A DNA stretch of 64,000 nucleotides, taken from contig JASVEC010000060.1 in assembly GCA_030770535.1 (NCBI GenBank), forward strand, positions 62,001 to 126,000, read 5' to 3'. The notes below the pieces were generated by a model. It did no database searches and had not been told where the DNA came from. It saw only the letters and a program-made list of their open reading frames with translations. Source of the DNA: Batkoa obscura (Eukaryota; Entomophthoromycota; Entomophthoromycetes; Entomophthorales; Batkoaceae). The stretch's first letter is position 1; each line of letters begins with the position of its first letter. Of this stretch, positions 43,631 through 55,524 are shown piece after piece. A program made the position numbers and the translations under genes.

Positions 43631-45941
43631 ATGGCTGTATCAACCAACATAGCCCGATTATGTCGACAAATAATCAGTCAACAATTTGGCTCTATAATCG
43701 AAGTAAACTTCAACCATAAGAACACAAATTTGTAATACTAATTACATATTAAAAAAATAGAGAGTAGCCATGACTTTAGTGAATCGAGGACGTTTGTCTT
43801 TAAATTTACTTATAAAATTCAGTAAACTTACAAATAAACAAGTTAGAGAAAGTTTGTTTATATTAATGCAACATGGTTTGGTGACTTATTATGATTTACC
43901 TGAAGGAACGAAATTTGTTACGTACTATACTTTGGAAACGGACTGTGTCTTGGATAGGTTGGGTTTATTAAATGTATTGGAGATTGCAGAAGAGAGGTAT
44001 AGTAGGGAGGTGAGTCTGTTCTTTTATTAATATGAGTGAAACTTATAGAAAAATCTTAGGGATATCTTATTGCTAAAACTTTTTGTTTAAATGGAAAGCT
44101 CAGGTTTAGAGATTTGGAAGGATATTTAGAAGAAGAGATTAATGGAAAAAAAGATCAAAATAATAACAGCAATAATAATAGCAGTAATAATGAACAAAAT
44201 GGTATTTCTATTTAAATTACAAAGAATATTTACTCATTAATATTTAGTAAATTCAGATAGAATCAGTCTAGAAAATATGCGAGCAACATTTATGAGGATG
44301 GTAGAAAGTAAATTTATTGAAACAATATTACCATTATCATCCCAAACAAAATTGGATCATAGCTTAGAAGAAGAACACAAAGTAGTACAAAGCTTAGGGG
44401 TATTACCAAGTGATCAGAAAAAGAAAAGAGCAATTGCAGCTAGCAAAGCTGCTAAATTAGAAGCTCTACAAGAGAGCTTAAGTACCATTGGGACAGTAAT
44501 ATTGAATTTGATATTCTAGAGGGTTTTTTTAACATATTTCTTTTAGAAACGTCAGTTGAATGGTAATATTGGTGATAAAAATTCAAGAGTAAGTAATAAT
44601 AGTTATAATAATAATAATTTATTTATAATAGTTTAGAGAAAAATTAAAGTAAAGGAAGAAGAAGAGGAAAACTTATTAATTGATGTAATATATTTGTAGC
44701 ACTAAATTATACTTAATATTAAATGATAAATTTATAGAAAAATACTCATTATATGATCAGCTTTAAAAGAGCACAATTATTTATAAGAAATAAGGTAAAA
44801 AAACAACTTTAATAATGATGAATTGTTTTTTGACAAATTTATTAAAGCATATTATGGAATACGCTAATCAGAGAATCAATAAAGGGGCTATGGAAGTAAT
44901 GTGTTGCTTTATAACTCATATCGAGAATAGAATCTATGGATTCAATGATAAACTATCACGTGAGTTTAATTTTATAGTATTTTATCAAGTTCAAATTTAT
45001 TAATACAATGATAATAATAGCACCAGCCAATAGCAGTGATATTCAGGAGCACTTGAACCCAGAAGCACGGTTATCTACATATATGGCAATTCCTAATAAT
45101 AACCAAGCGAATGAAAATAATAATACCAATAATCAAATGAATGGAAATTATAGTAATTATAATCAAATGAATGGAAATAATAATAATCAGATGAATGGAA
45201 ATAACAATAATATAATGAATAATGATAATATTAGAGCAAGAAATATCTTATTAATTTCTGAGTTTATTAGATTACTCAATAGAGATGAAATTCCATTATT
45301 AGTAGAAGCTAAAGAGAGAGGAATTATGGGAAGATATTGTATCGATTTTGTCAAGATAGGTTACGCTATCAAATTAAATTTTATGGAAGTTTTAATTAAA
45401 CGTAAATTTGATGTTGTTGCTTGGAGATTAATTCGTATTTTAATGCTTAAAGGGAGAATGGATGAAAAACAGGTAAATTAAATTAAAATTAACATAATTA
45501 GTAGTAATAACTAATATTATATTATATTATATTGTGTATTAGATTTCTAAAGTAGCTATTATACCAGGAAGTACATGTAGAAAATTATTAAATGAAATGG
45601 CAGTCCATGGATTTATTAGTTTACAAGAAGTACCAAAAACAGTCAACAGGGAACCATCTAGAACAATTTATTTATGGGAATTTAAAATTGAAAAAGCATT
45701 TGAATCTATATTATCTCATTTACAACAAAGTATCGGTAATTTAATGGATCGTAGATTAATTGAAATGGAAAGTAGAAGTACATTAATTGATAAAATTAAT
45801 AGAGAAGATGTTAAAAATGATTTGTCTTTACTTTCTAAAAACGATCATTTAGAGTTTAATAAATTGAATCAAACCTTAGATCAAATTGATATTACTCATA
45901 CGAATTTAGTACAATGGTTGACTGCATTTCAATATTATTAA
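43631..45941 (+). CDS. RPC82: RNA polymerase III subunit RPC82 (RPC3)
   Basis: RPC82/hRPC62 is part of the Pol III-specific initiation trimer (C82-C34-C31). The first exon, MAVSTNIARLCRQIISQQFG, then NRGRLSLNLLIKFSKLTNKQ and VRESLFILMQHGLVTYY form the first winged helix, a close match to the RPC82 N-terminus. Later exons hold SLENMRATFMRMVESKFIET, ISFKRAQLFIRNK and a further winged helix ending with MAVHGFISLQEVPKT and PSRTIYLWEFKIEKA, then a C-terminal coiled coil (LDQIDITHTNLVQWL). An Asn-rich insert (NNNQMNGNNNNIMNN) lies in the middle. Seven or eight introns of about 50 nt. Start ATG 43631 is in frame with all family motifs after removal of a first intron near 43702-43763. Confidence 0.88.
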
Positions 45942-46079
45942 GTTATTTAATATTGATATAGTATTATATTATATTAATATTATATTATAAATGTAATAGA
46001 CAACTTTTAAAAAATAAATAAATTTAGTCATATTATTATTGCTATTTATTGGTTTTTATTTTATTTATTTACTATTAAA

Positions 46080-46135
46080 TTAATTTACAATATAATACAA
46101 TATAATATAATATAATATAATATAATGTATATTAT
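46080..46135. repeat. AT-rich simple repeat (TAATATAATA-like)
   Basis: CAATATAATA and TAATATAATA units between the convergent RPC82 and ATP-grasp-like genes. No function implied. Confidence 0.7.
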
Positions 46136-46208
46136 ACTTTATTTTTTAAATATTTTATTACACAAATAAATGTGAAAAGTTTAAATTAAAAATTTAATAA
46201 AATGAAAC

Positions 46209-48003
46209 TTAAATTATTCCTCCTTTAGCATAATCCATTTCAGCTAAAAGAGCTTCATCTGGATTAAGTGCTTTAAATAATTCATTATCGAATTCCCCTT
46301 CTTTTGGCATTAATCTTTGACATAATTTATCAATCGCAATAACAGATAATACTGTTTGTACATATGCATCGATGACATCATCTACCCCGATACCTAATTG
46401 ATTAAAATCTTTACGATCCATTAATAATAAACGTTGAGCTTCTGTTGCCCAAGTATCATCATCTAATTTGACAGATAAATTAGTTCCTAACATTTCCCAA
46501 GAAGTGATATTTAAATCATCTTCTAAATGTTTAATTAATGGTTTTCTAGATCTACGTCCATAGATAGACACTGGACGAAACCCATGTTCATCCCCAGTTA
46601 CCATGACTCTAAGATCGCTAACAAAAGTATTGACTTTTTTATTAGGAATAGTACCAACATGATAAAATTTACCAGACCTAGTAGTAGAAGACCAAGAAGC
46701 ATTACCTACTAAAGACTGTACAATAAATTTATCGTAATAATGATCTTCACCCATAAATTCTTCTAATTCTTTAGCATTAGTAATACAATAAACCCCTTGT
46801 CCTGCATTAGAATAAGGTACTTTAATAACAGCATGTCCTCCCATAGAATCCACCCAAAGTGGTATTTCACTTTTACTTACATTACGAATAGTTTCTGGTG
46901 TACGAATAGAAAGTCCACTATCCATTAACTCGGCATTAAAAAATTCATATGCTCTGGCAGCCATCATTTTATTACGACCACCAGCCAAACAAGAAATAAT
47001 TTCATTCATTACAATAGTTTTAGTATGTAATGGTATACGAGCCCAAGGTTTCTGAGTAACATACCGAAAGCAAGCACGAATACTATGCCATTGACCCTCT
47101 GTATCACGTATAGACATAATCCCATCTTCCCATTTTACGGGCGGTGTTGGATCATTATTATAATATTCTACAAGCCATACCTTTTCTTTACTAATTTCAG
47201 CTAATACTGCACAATAACCACTAGCTTCCATATGGTTCTTATCATAAATAACAGCTAAATCACCCAAATTACGATCAGCTTTAGCTGAGATATGCTTGAA
47301 AGCTGATTCCAATACAGTTCTATAACCACCAAATTCATCTGTTTCTGAAAGCAATGGCATGGATTTTTGGCCTGATGGACAAGAGTTGGTTTCCACAATA
47401 ATCATTTGACGTTGTCCTAAATTAGTAGTGACATGAAAAAGATCAGAACCTATAAAAATTATAAATTATAAATAAAGCAAAAACAATATAACTATAATAA
47501 TTACCTGCCCAACAAAAATGTTTTGGTGTATATTCTAAACATTTTTTAAGTACTTCTGTATCCACAGAAGGATTAAGGTGAGCATATCTTGCTAAAATCC
47601 TTTCATTGCCTAAATTAAAAAAGGAGGATACTAAAGGATGTATAGTAGCATTTAAAACTCTTGGATAAAAATGACCTTCTGGCTCAAACTCTCCAGGCTT
47701 AACTTGGGTAGCTTTACCCCCTCTCTTTGGTTTAATAATAGGTATATTTTCAGCTATCTTTTCTTCACTAACAGTAGGTAATATAGAAAGGTTAGCATTG
47801 GCTAATAAAGAACTTGGTGGATCATTAGCTGTAAAAGCAGGAGAAGTTAATTGAGAAGATGGACTTGAATTATCAGAATCATAGTTATCAGTTCGTTGAC
47901 CAAATGGGGAAGATATAGTTAAAGAAGTACCAAATTTATTTTCTAATTGTTTGATTTCACCGTCATGTTGATCATTTAAATTATATGGAATGGGGGTGCT
48001 CAT
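46209..48003 (-). CDS. Uncharacterised conserved protein, ATP-grasp-like
   Basis: About 580 residues in two exons. The first ~95 residues are Ser/Pro-rich and probably disordered. The remainder is compact and rich in conserved-looking blocks: HFCWAGSDLFHVTTN, MIIVETNSCPSGQKSMPLLS, WARIPLHTKTIVMNEII, WVDSMGGHAVIKVPYSNAGQ, VSDLRVMVTGDEHGFRPV and YGRRSRKPLI. VIKVPYSNAGQGV followed by a DKFIVQS strand and a later DLRVMV resembles the Gly-loop and metal-binding strands of ATP-grasp ligases, so I infer ATP-dependent ligase-like chemistry. The substrate is unknown, and no gene symbol is justified. It could instead be an enzyme that kept only the fold. Start is ATG 48001-48003, the only upstream extension lacking an ATG. 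Stop is at 46209-46211. Confidence 0.75.
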
Positions 48004-49163
48004 ACTAATGTTTAATTGCACTTGATAAAACTTTTAAAGAATTGAATTTTAGTTTCTTTATATATGTTTGGATTATAATGCTATTGTGAAGTCATCCTTT
48101 TTAAAATCATAAAAAAGCTTGTCACAACAACTTGCTTTAAAAGGAAAAACTATTAAGCTTAAGTGTGTGAAAGAGATCGATTTGATCCAATCATAATATA
48201 ACTATTTGTTATTATACTTTCTGTTTGGCAATGAAGTTAACCATATTTTTCTTAAATTTCGAATTAACATTGATCAGGTGGAATCAAAGTTTCAACTACA
48301 TCCAATCAAATGATATCGTTTAACCCATGAGTTTACTTTCAATTAGGTTTTAATAAAAAATAGAATGTTTTGAGGGTAAGTAGAAAGTATAGCTGTAATA
48401 GCTAATATTAATAAGGAATACACATTGATAATATTATTTGATATTAATAAATAGAAGGCGGCCATTTAGATTTTAAAGGCTTATTCATTCTAGTTATTAT
48501 CAAATGATTTGTTTTGTTATTAAAATAAATAAATATTAGATAGAATAAATTAAATATTACCACTATCAACTGGAAATAAAATTTGATTAAACTTGTTTAT
48601 GATCTCTTTATCTATTGATTTTTATTTATATTGAATTTATTTAATAGACAATCAACTATTCTTAATGTAAATTTATCAATTAAATAGCACTTAGTATCAT
48701 ATAATATAATAATAGAAAGTATTGTAATTATATCAAAATTATTAGTAATAAAAAGTTATTCTTGATTTTATTTTAAAATAAACTCAAACTTTTAAATTGT
48801 TATTTTGAATTAATTTAAGCTTAAACACAATCAATTAAAATTGGAAAAAAAGACTGAAAGCACTTGTGCTAAGAAAATAGCTGTTTTTTTTGTTCACTTT
48901 TAAGAGACAATAGAAAATTTGAATATTTAAATCTAAAACTCGAGTTAGGAACCTTTTAAATTTAATTAGGTTTTTAAACTTTATTAAATTTACTTGTATA
49001 TTATATCTTCATTTTTTTGTTTTTTATTTTTTATTTTTTATTTTCATGTAAAAATGCAAATCTTTTCTTAGTTAATATTGAAGTAAAAAAATGCTTCCAT
49101 ATTAAAAAAATAATGTTAAAAAAAACAAAAAACAAATTTAGGATTTACTTTTGTTTATTAGAT
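48004..49163. other. Spacer of about 1.1 kb
   Basis: Divergent region between the ATP-grasp-like and Alba genes. The frame extending upstream of 49164 (MFFIFYFLFS...) is low-complexity and is probably leader or intron. Nothing else seen. Confidence 0.5.
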
Positions 49164-49515
49164 ATGAATGAAAATCAACATAAAAAAATGCTACAAGATA
49201 GAGCAAAAAATATGTTATTAATTAAACCACATAGTCAAACAGATAAACTCATAGATTATGGCATGAAAATATTAGAGGTAGTTAATATTATAAATTAATT
49301 ATAAAAACATTTTAGATTTATTTTAAGTTATAAATTTATTGTTGATTTTACAATAGGATAAAGAACAACCATGTTTGTTATTAGTTGGAGAAGGAAGTGC
49401 AATACCGAAAACTATTAATATAGCCGAAATGGTTAAAGCCAAGTTTTCTATACCATTGATACAGACGAATAGAATTGAAAAAATTCAAAAGGAAGAAACT
49501 AAAGATCAAGAGTAA
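49164..49515 (+). CDS. Alba-domain protein (Rpp25/Pop6-like candidate)
   Basis: A small protein of about 92 residues in two exons: MNENQHKKMLQDRAKNMLLI, HSQTDKLIDYGMKILE, then DKEQPCLLLVGEGSAIPKTI, NIAEMVKAKFSIPLIQ and a charged tail. The central VGEGSAIPKTINIAEMVK matches the Alba G-x-G-x-A-I-x-K-x-(V/I)-x-(I/V)-A-E motif used to bind RNA. In eukaryotes such short Alba proteins are RNase P/MRP subunits (Rpp20/Pop7, Rpp25/Pop6), and this is the likely role by size. The intron is about 49278-49353. ATG 49164 is chosen because sequence just before it looks like a T-rich intron or leader ending in TTAG. The exact subunit is not resolvable. Confidence 0.7.
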
Positions 49516-49870
49516 ATTTGCCTTGTATTATGATTATTCTAAACTGATTTTAATTTATTTATCTAGAGGCTTAAAGTTTACTCCGAAGATAGAGATAACA
49601 TTAAAAACTTCTTAATTCTCGCTAATTGTTAATTGTTAATTAAAGTTGTGCAAAGGTTATAATATTTTATGAGTTAAGCGAAATGTTTTATTAGTTATTG
49701 TAAATTTAATAAACAGTCAAGTTCAATTACATATATTTAATTTCATTTCATTTAATATACTATTATTTAATTTATGAGCAAATCAAATATTTTAAGTTTA
49801 TGCTACAACTATTTTAAAAAAAAATAGTTAAACTTTTTATTCTTTATTTTTTAAAATATTAAATTTAAGT
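49516..49870. other. Spacer between the Alba gene and TFB1M
   Basis: 355 bp of AT-rich DNA; no feature recognised. Confidence 0.5.
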
Positions 49871-51258
49871 ATGGCAACAATAATACCAAGACTACCAAGT
49901 GTAAAGGATGTGATTAAGCTTTACAATCTTACAGCTTTAAATCAACTATCTCAAAATTTCATATTAGATAAAAACGTTACTGGTAAAACAAATCAAGAAT
50001 AATATATAATAAATTAAATCTTAATCATTAATAAAGATAAACTATTGAAAAAAGCAAACTTAAACTTTAAAAATGCCTTAGTTATTGAAGTCGGACCAGG
50101 TAAATAATATAATATAAATATACTTAAATTTAAACTTATTTAGGGCCTGGTTTATTAACTCGTTCTATTTTGGATGCTGGTTGTAATAATTTAATAGCTA
50201 TAGAAAAAGATAAGCGATTTTTACCAACTTTAGAAGTAATTTACATTATATATATTTAAACAATAATAATGACAAATTTATTAAAAGCAACTTAGTGAAG
50301 CTACTGGTAAACAAATGAAAGTAAGAATGTATTATCTTAAAAGATAATTAACTAATATTTATTTAATAGTATGTAAATGGTGATATGTTAAAAGTAAATC
50401 CAACAGAAATTTTAAATATGTCAAGAATTCCGGTGAATCAAAGTAATCATCATTATTTAATAAAATTAATTTTATTAATAATAATAAAAGTTGAAACTGT
50501 ACATATTGTTGGTAATTTACCATTTGGTATAGCCACACCTTTATTATTACAATGGTTACGTATGATGTATCAAAAAGATGGTTTTTTTCAAAATGTTGAA
50601 AGTAGTTTAACTTTAATGTTTCAAAAGGAAGTTGCTGAGGTAAATTTATTTTTACTATATTATTTTAATTGTAGGGTATACTACATTATTTCTTGTTTAT
50701 AGAGAATAATAGCAGGTCCTTCTTGTAAACAAAGAAGTCGATTATCAATTATGACTCAAGCAGTTGGTAATTCAAAAATTGTTTACAATGTTCCTTCTAC
50801 TGCTTTTGTACCTAGACCTAAAGTAAGTTTTTATTTTAAAATTAAAGTATTAAAAATTTTAGTTTGTATTTTAGGTTGATGCAAGTGTCGTTAAAATTAC
50901 AGGATTAAAAGAGAGTCAGCTTGAAGGTAATTAAATAAATAATAAGCAATAAGGAATTAGTATTAATTAATTAACTATTTTATTTAGTACCATATGAATA
51001 TCTTGAACAAGTATTAAGGATATTTTTCGTTAAAAGAAGGAAAACATTGAGAAGAATTTCATTGTAATATTTAGTAGTTAATATATCAACCATATTATAT
51101 TAATATTTTATTTTTTTAGAGATTATAATGAGGAATTATTTAAAATAATGGAAGAAATGGGGTTAGATTTAACTTTAAGACCAGAGGATCTTCAAGTAGA
51201 ACAATATTGTCAATTGGTTAATAAATTAACACCAGAGTTATTAAAGATAAAGGTATAA
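49871..51258 (+). CDS. TFB1M: TFB1M-like mitochondrial rRNA adenine dimethyltransferase
   Basis: KsgA/Dim1-family enzyme that dimethylates two adjacent adenines of the mitochondrial small-subunit rRNA using SAM. Exons align along human TFB1M: PRLPSVKDVIKLYNLTALNQ, LSQNFILDKNVTDKLLKKA, VIEVGPGPGLLTRSILDAG (SAM motif I), AIEKDKRFLPTL, VNGDMLKV, VHIVGNLPFGIATPLLLQWL (catalytic NLPF), LTLMFQKEVAERIIAGPS, KQRSRLSIMTQAVGN, AFVPRPKVDASVV and FVKRRKTLRRIS. About nine introns of 45-60 nt. It is closer to TFB1M than to cytoplasmic Dim1 (KQRSRLS, TLMFQKEVAERI) and keeps the catalytic motif that yeast Mtf1 has lost. It may also serve as a transcription factor, but this cannot be read from sequence. Confidence 0.92.
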
Positions 51259-51478
51259 GTTAGAATAAGAGTTATTAATAAAAATAGAGTTTATATAGAC
51301 TAATAAAAGTTAACTATTAAAATTAAAATTTATTATTTTATACTTAGATTATGTATATAACAATAAATAATCGAAAATAAAATAAAATAAAATGATTTTT
51401 GTTTTCTTAGGTATATTAAATAAAAAAAATTAAGAGTAATCAATTATCAAACAAATTACATAAAATCATTTAGATGAT

Positions 51479-53750
51479 TTAAGACGCCCACTTTAATTTC
51501 CATCGGTTATACAAATACTCAATCACTGGATTAAGTTGATAACTGAAGGGCTCAGCTGATGCTTGAGCATCTGAAGTAGAAGTAGTAATTGTACCCACTG
51601 GAGTACTTGGTGCTGATGCTCTTCTACCCATATTCAAACTTACAGGGGCTCCATTATTTAGCATCTCTGGTGTTAACAAATCACTATTAATTTCATCTGC
51701 ATTATTTCCTAAATGGGATAATTGAGTAGATGCTTCTGATTTTATTGTTCCAGATGGAGTACCATATACTGAAGGATGCATCCTTGCAGTACCACCACTC
51801 CTAGTTCTTGATATCGTATCTGAAGTAGTAATTAATGTAGGTGGCGCTGGTGGTAATTGTGTAGAAAAGTAATGGAACAAAGTTTCATTGCTAAAAAAAA
51901 AGTTGAATATAAATAAAATATAAAAAAATATAAAAATACTCATGAACAGACTCTAAAAGTGTTTTAAAGAAATCATGGATAGCTGTAGGTTGAGTTGTAC
52001 TTAAAACAGCAAAACCATCTCTAATTTGTGATATAGCTGCAGTTATCTCTGGATTATATTTTTTTGAGTCTAAAAGCTAAATTAAAGGACTATTAAAATA
52101 CTAAATAATGTAAAATATAAGTTTACTTTAGTTAAAGTAGTTTCAATAGTCATTCCTATCTCATGCCCAGTTAATTGATTTACACTTTCTTCATTAACGA
52201 TACCGCCAATATCAAGTGTATTTCCGGAACTTTGTCTTTGGGTTCGTGTAGTAGAAGACATCATACGTGACTATGCATGATTGTAAATAAAGATCTTAAA
52301 AGCTCAAACTAACTTACTCTTTGTGTTGCAACAGATCTTATGGTATTTGGCCCACTCATACGCATGGTACTAAAATCCCAAGTAAGTCCAGTCATCTCTG
52401 TAAAATTAGACATTGTTGAAGGAGAGTCAATGGAAGGCTCATCATCAAAAGTCATTTTCCATGCTTCATATCGATCAATAAGTTCAACCAACTTACTTGG
52501 TTTATTTTGCACATTTAGCATAAATGGATGTCTAAGTAATTCTTTTGAAGAAGGACGCTATATTAAAATTAATAATAGCAGAATTAAAATAAAGAATAAA
52601 TACTTCTTTGGGATCCCTAGTTAAACAAAGTCCAACAAAGTGCTTAAATTCTATGGAAAATTGATTTCCTTGAAGTCTTGGTGGATCATTTTTAGGAATA
52701 AAGAATAATGCTCTCATTGGGTGAAGATCAGCATAAGGTGGTTGGCCTTCTGCCATTTCTATAGCAGTAATACCTAAAGACCATATATCTGCCTATCCAA
52801 TAAATTAATAATTAAATTGATTGCTCAAAATCGTAATTACTTTTGCATCGTAGCCTGTTTGTTCAATAACTTCTGGTGCCATCCAAAACTAATAACTTTT
52901 AACTAAAGAGTAATAACACATATATATAATATTACTGGAGTACCAACGAATGTATTTCTTTTACTTCTTTGGTTTGAAAGCTGTGCAGCAACACCAAAAT
53001 CAGCTATTTATTATTAGGATAATCAAATTAAAAACGAATAATATATTACCAAGCTTCACTTCTCCTTTTCCAGATAACAATACATTTGCGGCTAATTAAG
53101 TTGTAAATATTAATACCAAATTCGTTAAAAGTAAGGTAAGGTCCATACCTTTAATATCTCTATGAAGTTTTCCTTCAGAATGTAAATAATCGAGCCCAGT
53201 TAATAGTTCCTTAAGTATAATAGCAATATGAGGTTCATCATAAGGGCCAGCTTTAAGCTAATGATATAAAGGGTTAGTTTGATTCAATAGAGCTTTGTAA
53301 TTTATTTACTAAATCTAAACATGAGCCACCAGCCATGTATTCCATCACTTTAAAGTTTTAATATTTATTTGGTTTCTAATCTAATATGTAGTACCTATCC
53401 AAAGCTTAAACCCTTTAACAAAAGAACCAAAATACTGAGTAATATAAGAAGACTCACACTGAGCCAATAAAGTAATCTCTTGTTGAATATCACTTATATC
53501 ATCTTCTGCTGTTTCTAAGTCTATTTGCTTTACTGCTACAATTTGATTTGTTGTTTTATCTACACTAAAAAGATCTATCTAGTATTTATTTAAATAGCAT
53601 AATATTACACTTACGCTTTATAAACAGTACCAAAAGAACCTGAACCTAGTTTCTCTAATATTGTATAGTTTTCATCCGGAGATTTATTTGCTGCCTTAAA
53701 AATTCAGTTAATATATTTGTTTATTATTACATATTATTTAGTATCACCAT
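51479..53750 (-). CDS. GCK-III Ste20-family kinase (Sid1/Kic1/Nak1; MST3/STK25-like)
   Basis: Ser/Thr kinase of the germinal-centre III group, acting in SIN/RAM-type cascades and as a STRIPAK client. The N-terminal catalytic domain is complete: [118 protein letters not shown] and [11 protein letters not shown], the close GCK-III pattern. After it come Ser/Thr-rich linkers and a C-terminal helical segment ending [12 protein letters not shown]. About ten introns. The ATG (53748-53750) is followed at once by an intron (53695-53747); the next exon begins [17 protein letters not shown]. Striatin, the scaffold of such kinases, is at 8198-11260. Confidence 0.92.
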
Positions 53751-55524
53751 CACAATAAAATGCTTTAAGGAAGCTATTCCTAAGTCATAAATATTAGTTT
53801 TCTATTTTCTATTGCTTCCATTCACATCAAATGAACTCATTATAAAGCTAAATCACTAGTTAAATAGTATTATCAATTGAATAAGTTATTGACTATCTCT
53901 GTTGTAACTTATATAAGTTGACCAAATGTACGTGTATTTATTTTTATGTATTATAAACTATTATTATTATTATTATTATATATTGTTTTACCTTTTTTAT
54001 AATTAAAACTCAAATAACAACTAATAAACTTTAAAAGTAATAATAACAATTTCCACTATTTTTCTTAACAGTAAATACTTTTAGTTAACTCCACCAATCA
54101 AGATCGAACTTGAATTGAATCATTTAGATCAACTAACCTAAAGCAGTTGAAACAAGATTAAAATATTTGATCATTACTTAACGAATAAAACTGGAACTAT
54201 TAAATATAATGAGGTAATAATTTATAGATAAATTCTTTATAAAGTAAATGGAGTAAATCTACTAACCAATAAGATCCAAATAGCGTTTTTAGTTTAAAAT
54301 TACTGTATTTAAGTAAAGTAAATTTTTATCATTTTTATAGTGAAAAGTACTCTCTAATATTATAATAATGACTTAATAAAGTTGAAGTTCTTTTATCCAA
54401 TTTAAACTCATGTTATGAATTAAAATAACTATTTTATGAAATATTAAACTCTTTCTCTTGAAAACTATTTATTTATTTTATGATAGTAATAGTAACTTAA
54501 TTTAAATGAACTAATTTTTAGCTTTTTTTATTAACTAAAATTATATATGGACATATTTTTATACTATTTTCCATTTCCCTTTTAGTTAATTTAAGGTAAG
54601 TATAAAGTATGAATATCACGAGTTGTAAGTAATAAAATTCAATTTAACATTCATTAATTTTAAAGCCAATTTATTTAAAATAAAGTATATAAAGGTATAT
54701 GTGATTATAATATTACATTTGACTAGCTTATTTCAAGGTATTTTTTAAAGTGGATTCCTTGTATTATTATATTGTATAGGTTGATAAATATATTAATATA
54801 CATATTTTTACAACAAAATTTTACTTAGCAATATTGTTAAAGCGGAGTTTTTTTAATTTTTTGAGGCTTTAAGTTTATTTTTAAATATATTTTGTTATTT
54901 TTAATTTTTAACGTTGTTTTAATTTATTATAATAAAAACTTCTTTTTATAAATATTTAACTGTTTGTTAATTTCAAAACTTCCCATTAACTTATAAAGAA
55001 ATAAACTGCGAGTACTTTATAAATGTTAAAGTAATCTTTATTCATTATAATAGTTTAAAAAGTAAATAAAGTCTATCTTTTATCAGATTTAAAAAATGAT
55101 AAGCTGCATTTTATAACTACACTAAAAAAATTAAAAAATAAAGAAATTCATATGGGGTCTTTTGATTTAACTTTTTTCATTTTTTAAGAGCAATTAAGCA
55201 GAAAGGTTGTTAGTAAAATTCTTAAAAAAGTACATGTCCATATTATAAAAATCACACAATATAAACTTTATAAGAACTATTGCTTTAATCAAATCTTTAA
55301 AATATGAGCATTTAAACTATAAAATCCAACACTTTATTTATTAATTAGAATAAAATCCCCTTAAAATCAATTTTACTTCAACACACAATAATTTATTATA
55401 GTTACTTTTGATACCCACTCCTCCCCATCATTGATTATAATTTAACTATTTAGTGCCCCTTATTGCCTTTTTCATTTCAAAAATTTAAGCTGTTTATTAG
55501 CATAACAATTAATCCAAAAGTATA
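53751..55524. other. 1.8-kb spacer with MITE copy D
   Basis: AT-rich, with one MITE and no coding region. The frame at 55463-55699 on the plus strand is the shadow of the hypothetical gene on the minus strand. Confidence 0.6.
55153..55240 (-). mobile_element. MITE copy D (diverged, inverted)
   Basis: TA-flanked TGGGGTCTTTTGATTTAAC at left and AAAGTACATGTCCA at right, with the interior TTTTTAAGAGCAATTAAGCAG aligned to copy C. At 88 bp it is shorter and more diverged than copies A-C. Confidence 0.65.

Noticed and set aside
54070-54125. Possible tRNA T-arm (CAAGTTCGATCTTG on the minus strand)
   Set aside because: The loop has six rather than seven bases, and no anticodon arm or acceptor stem could be found.
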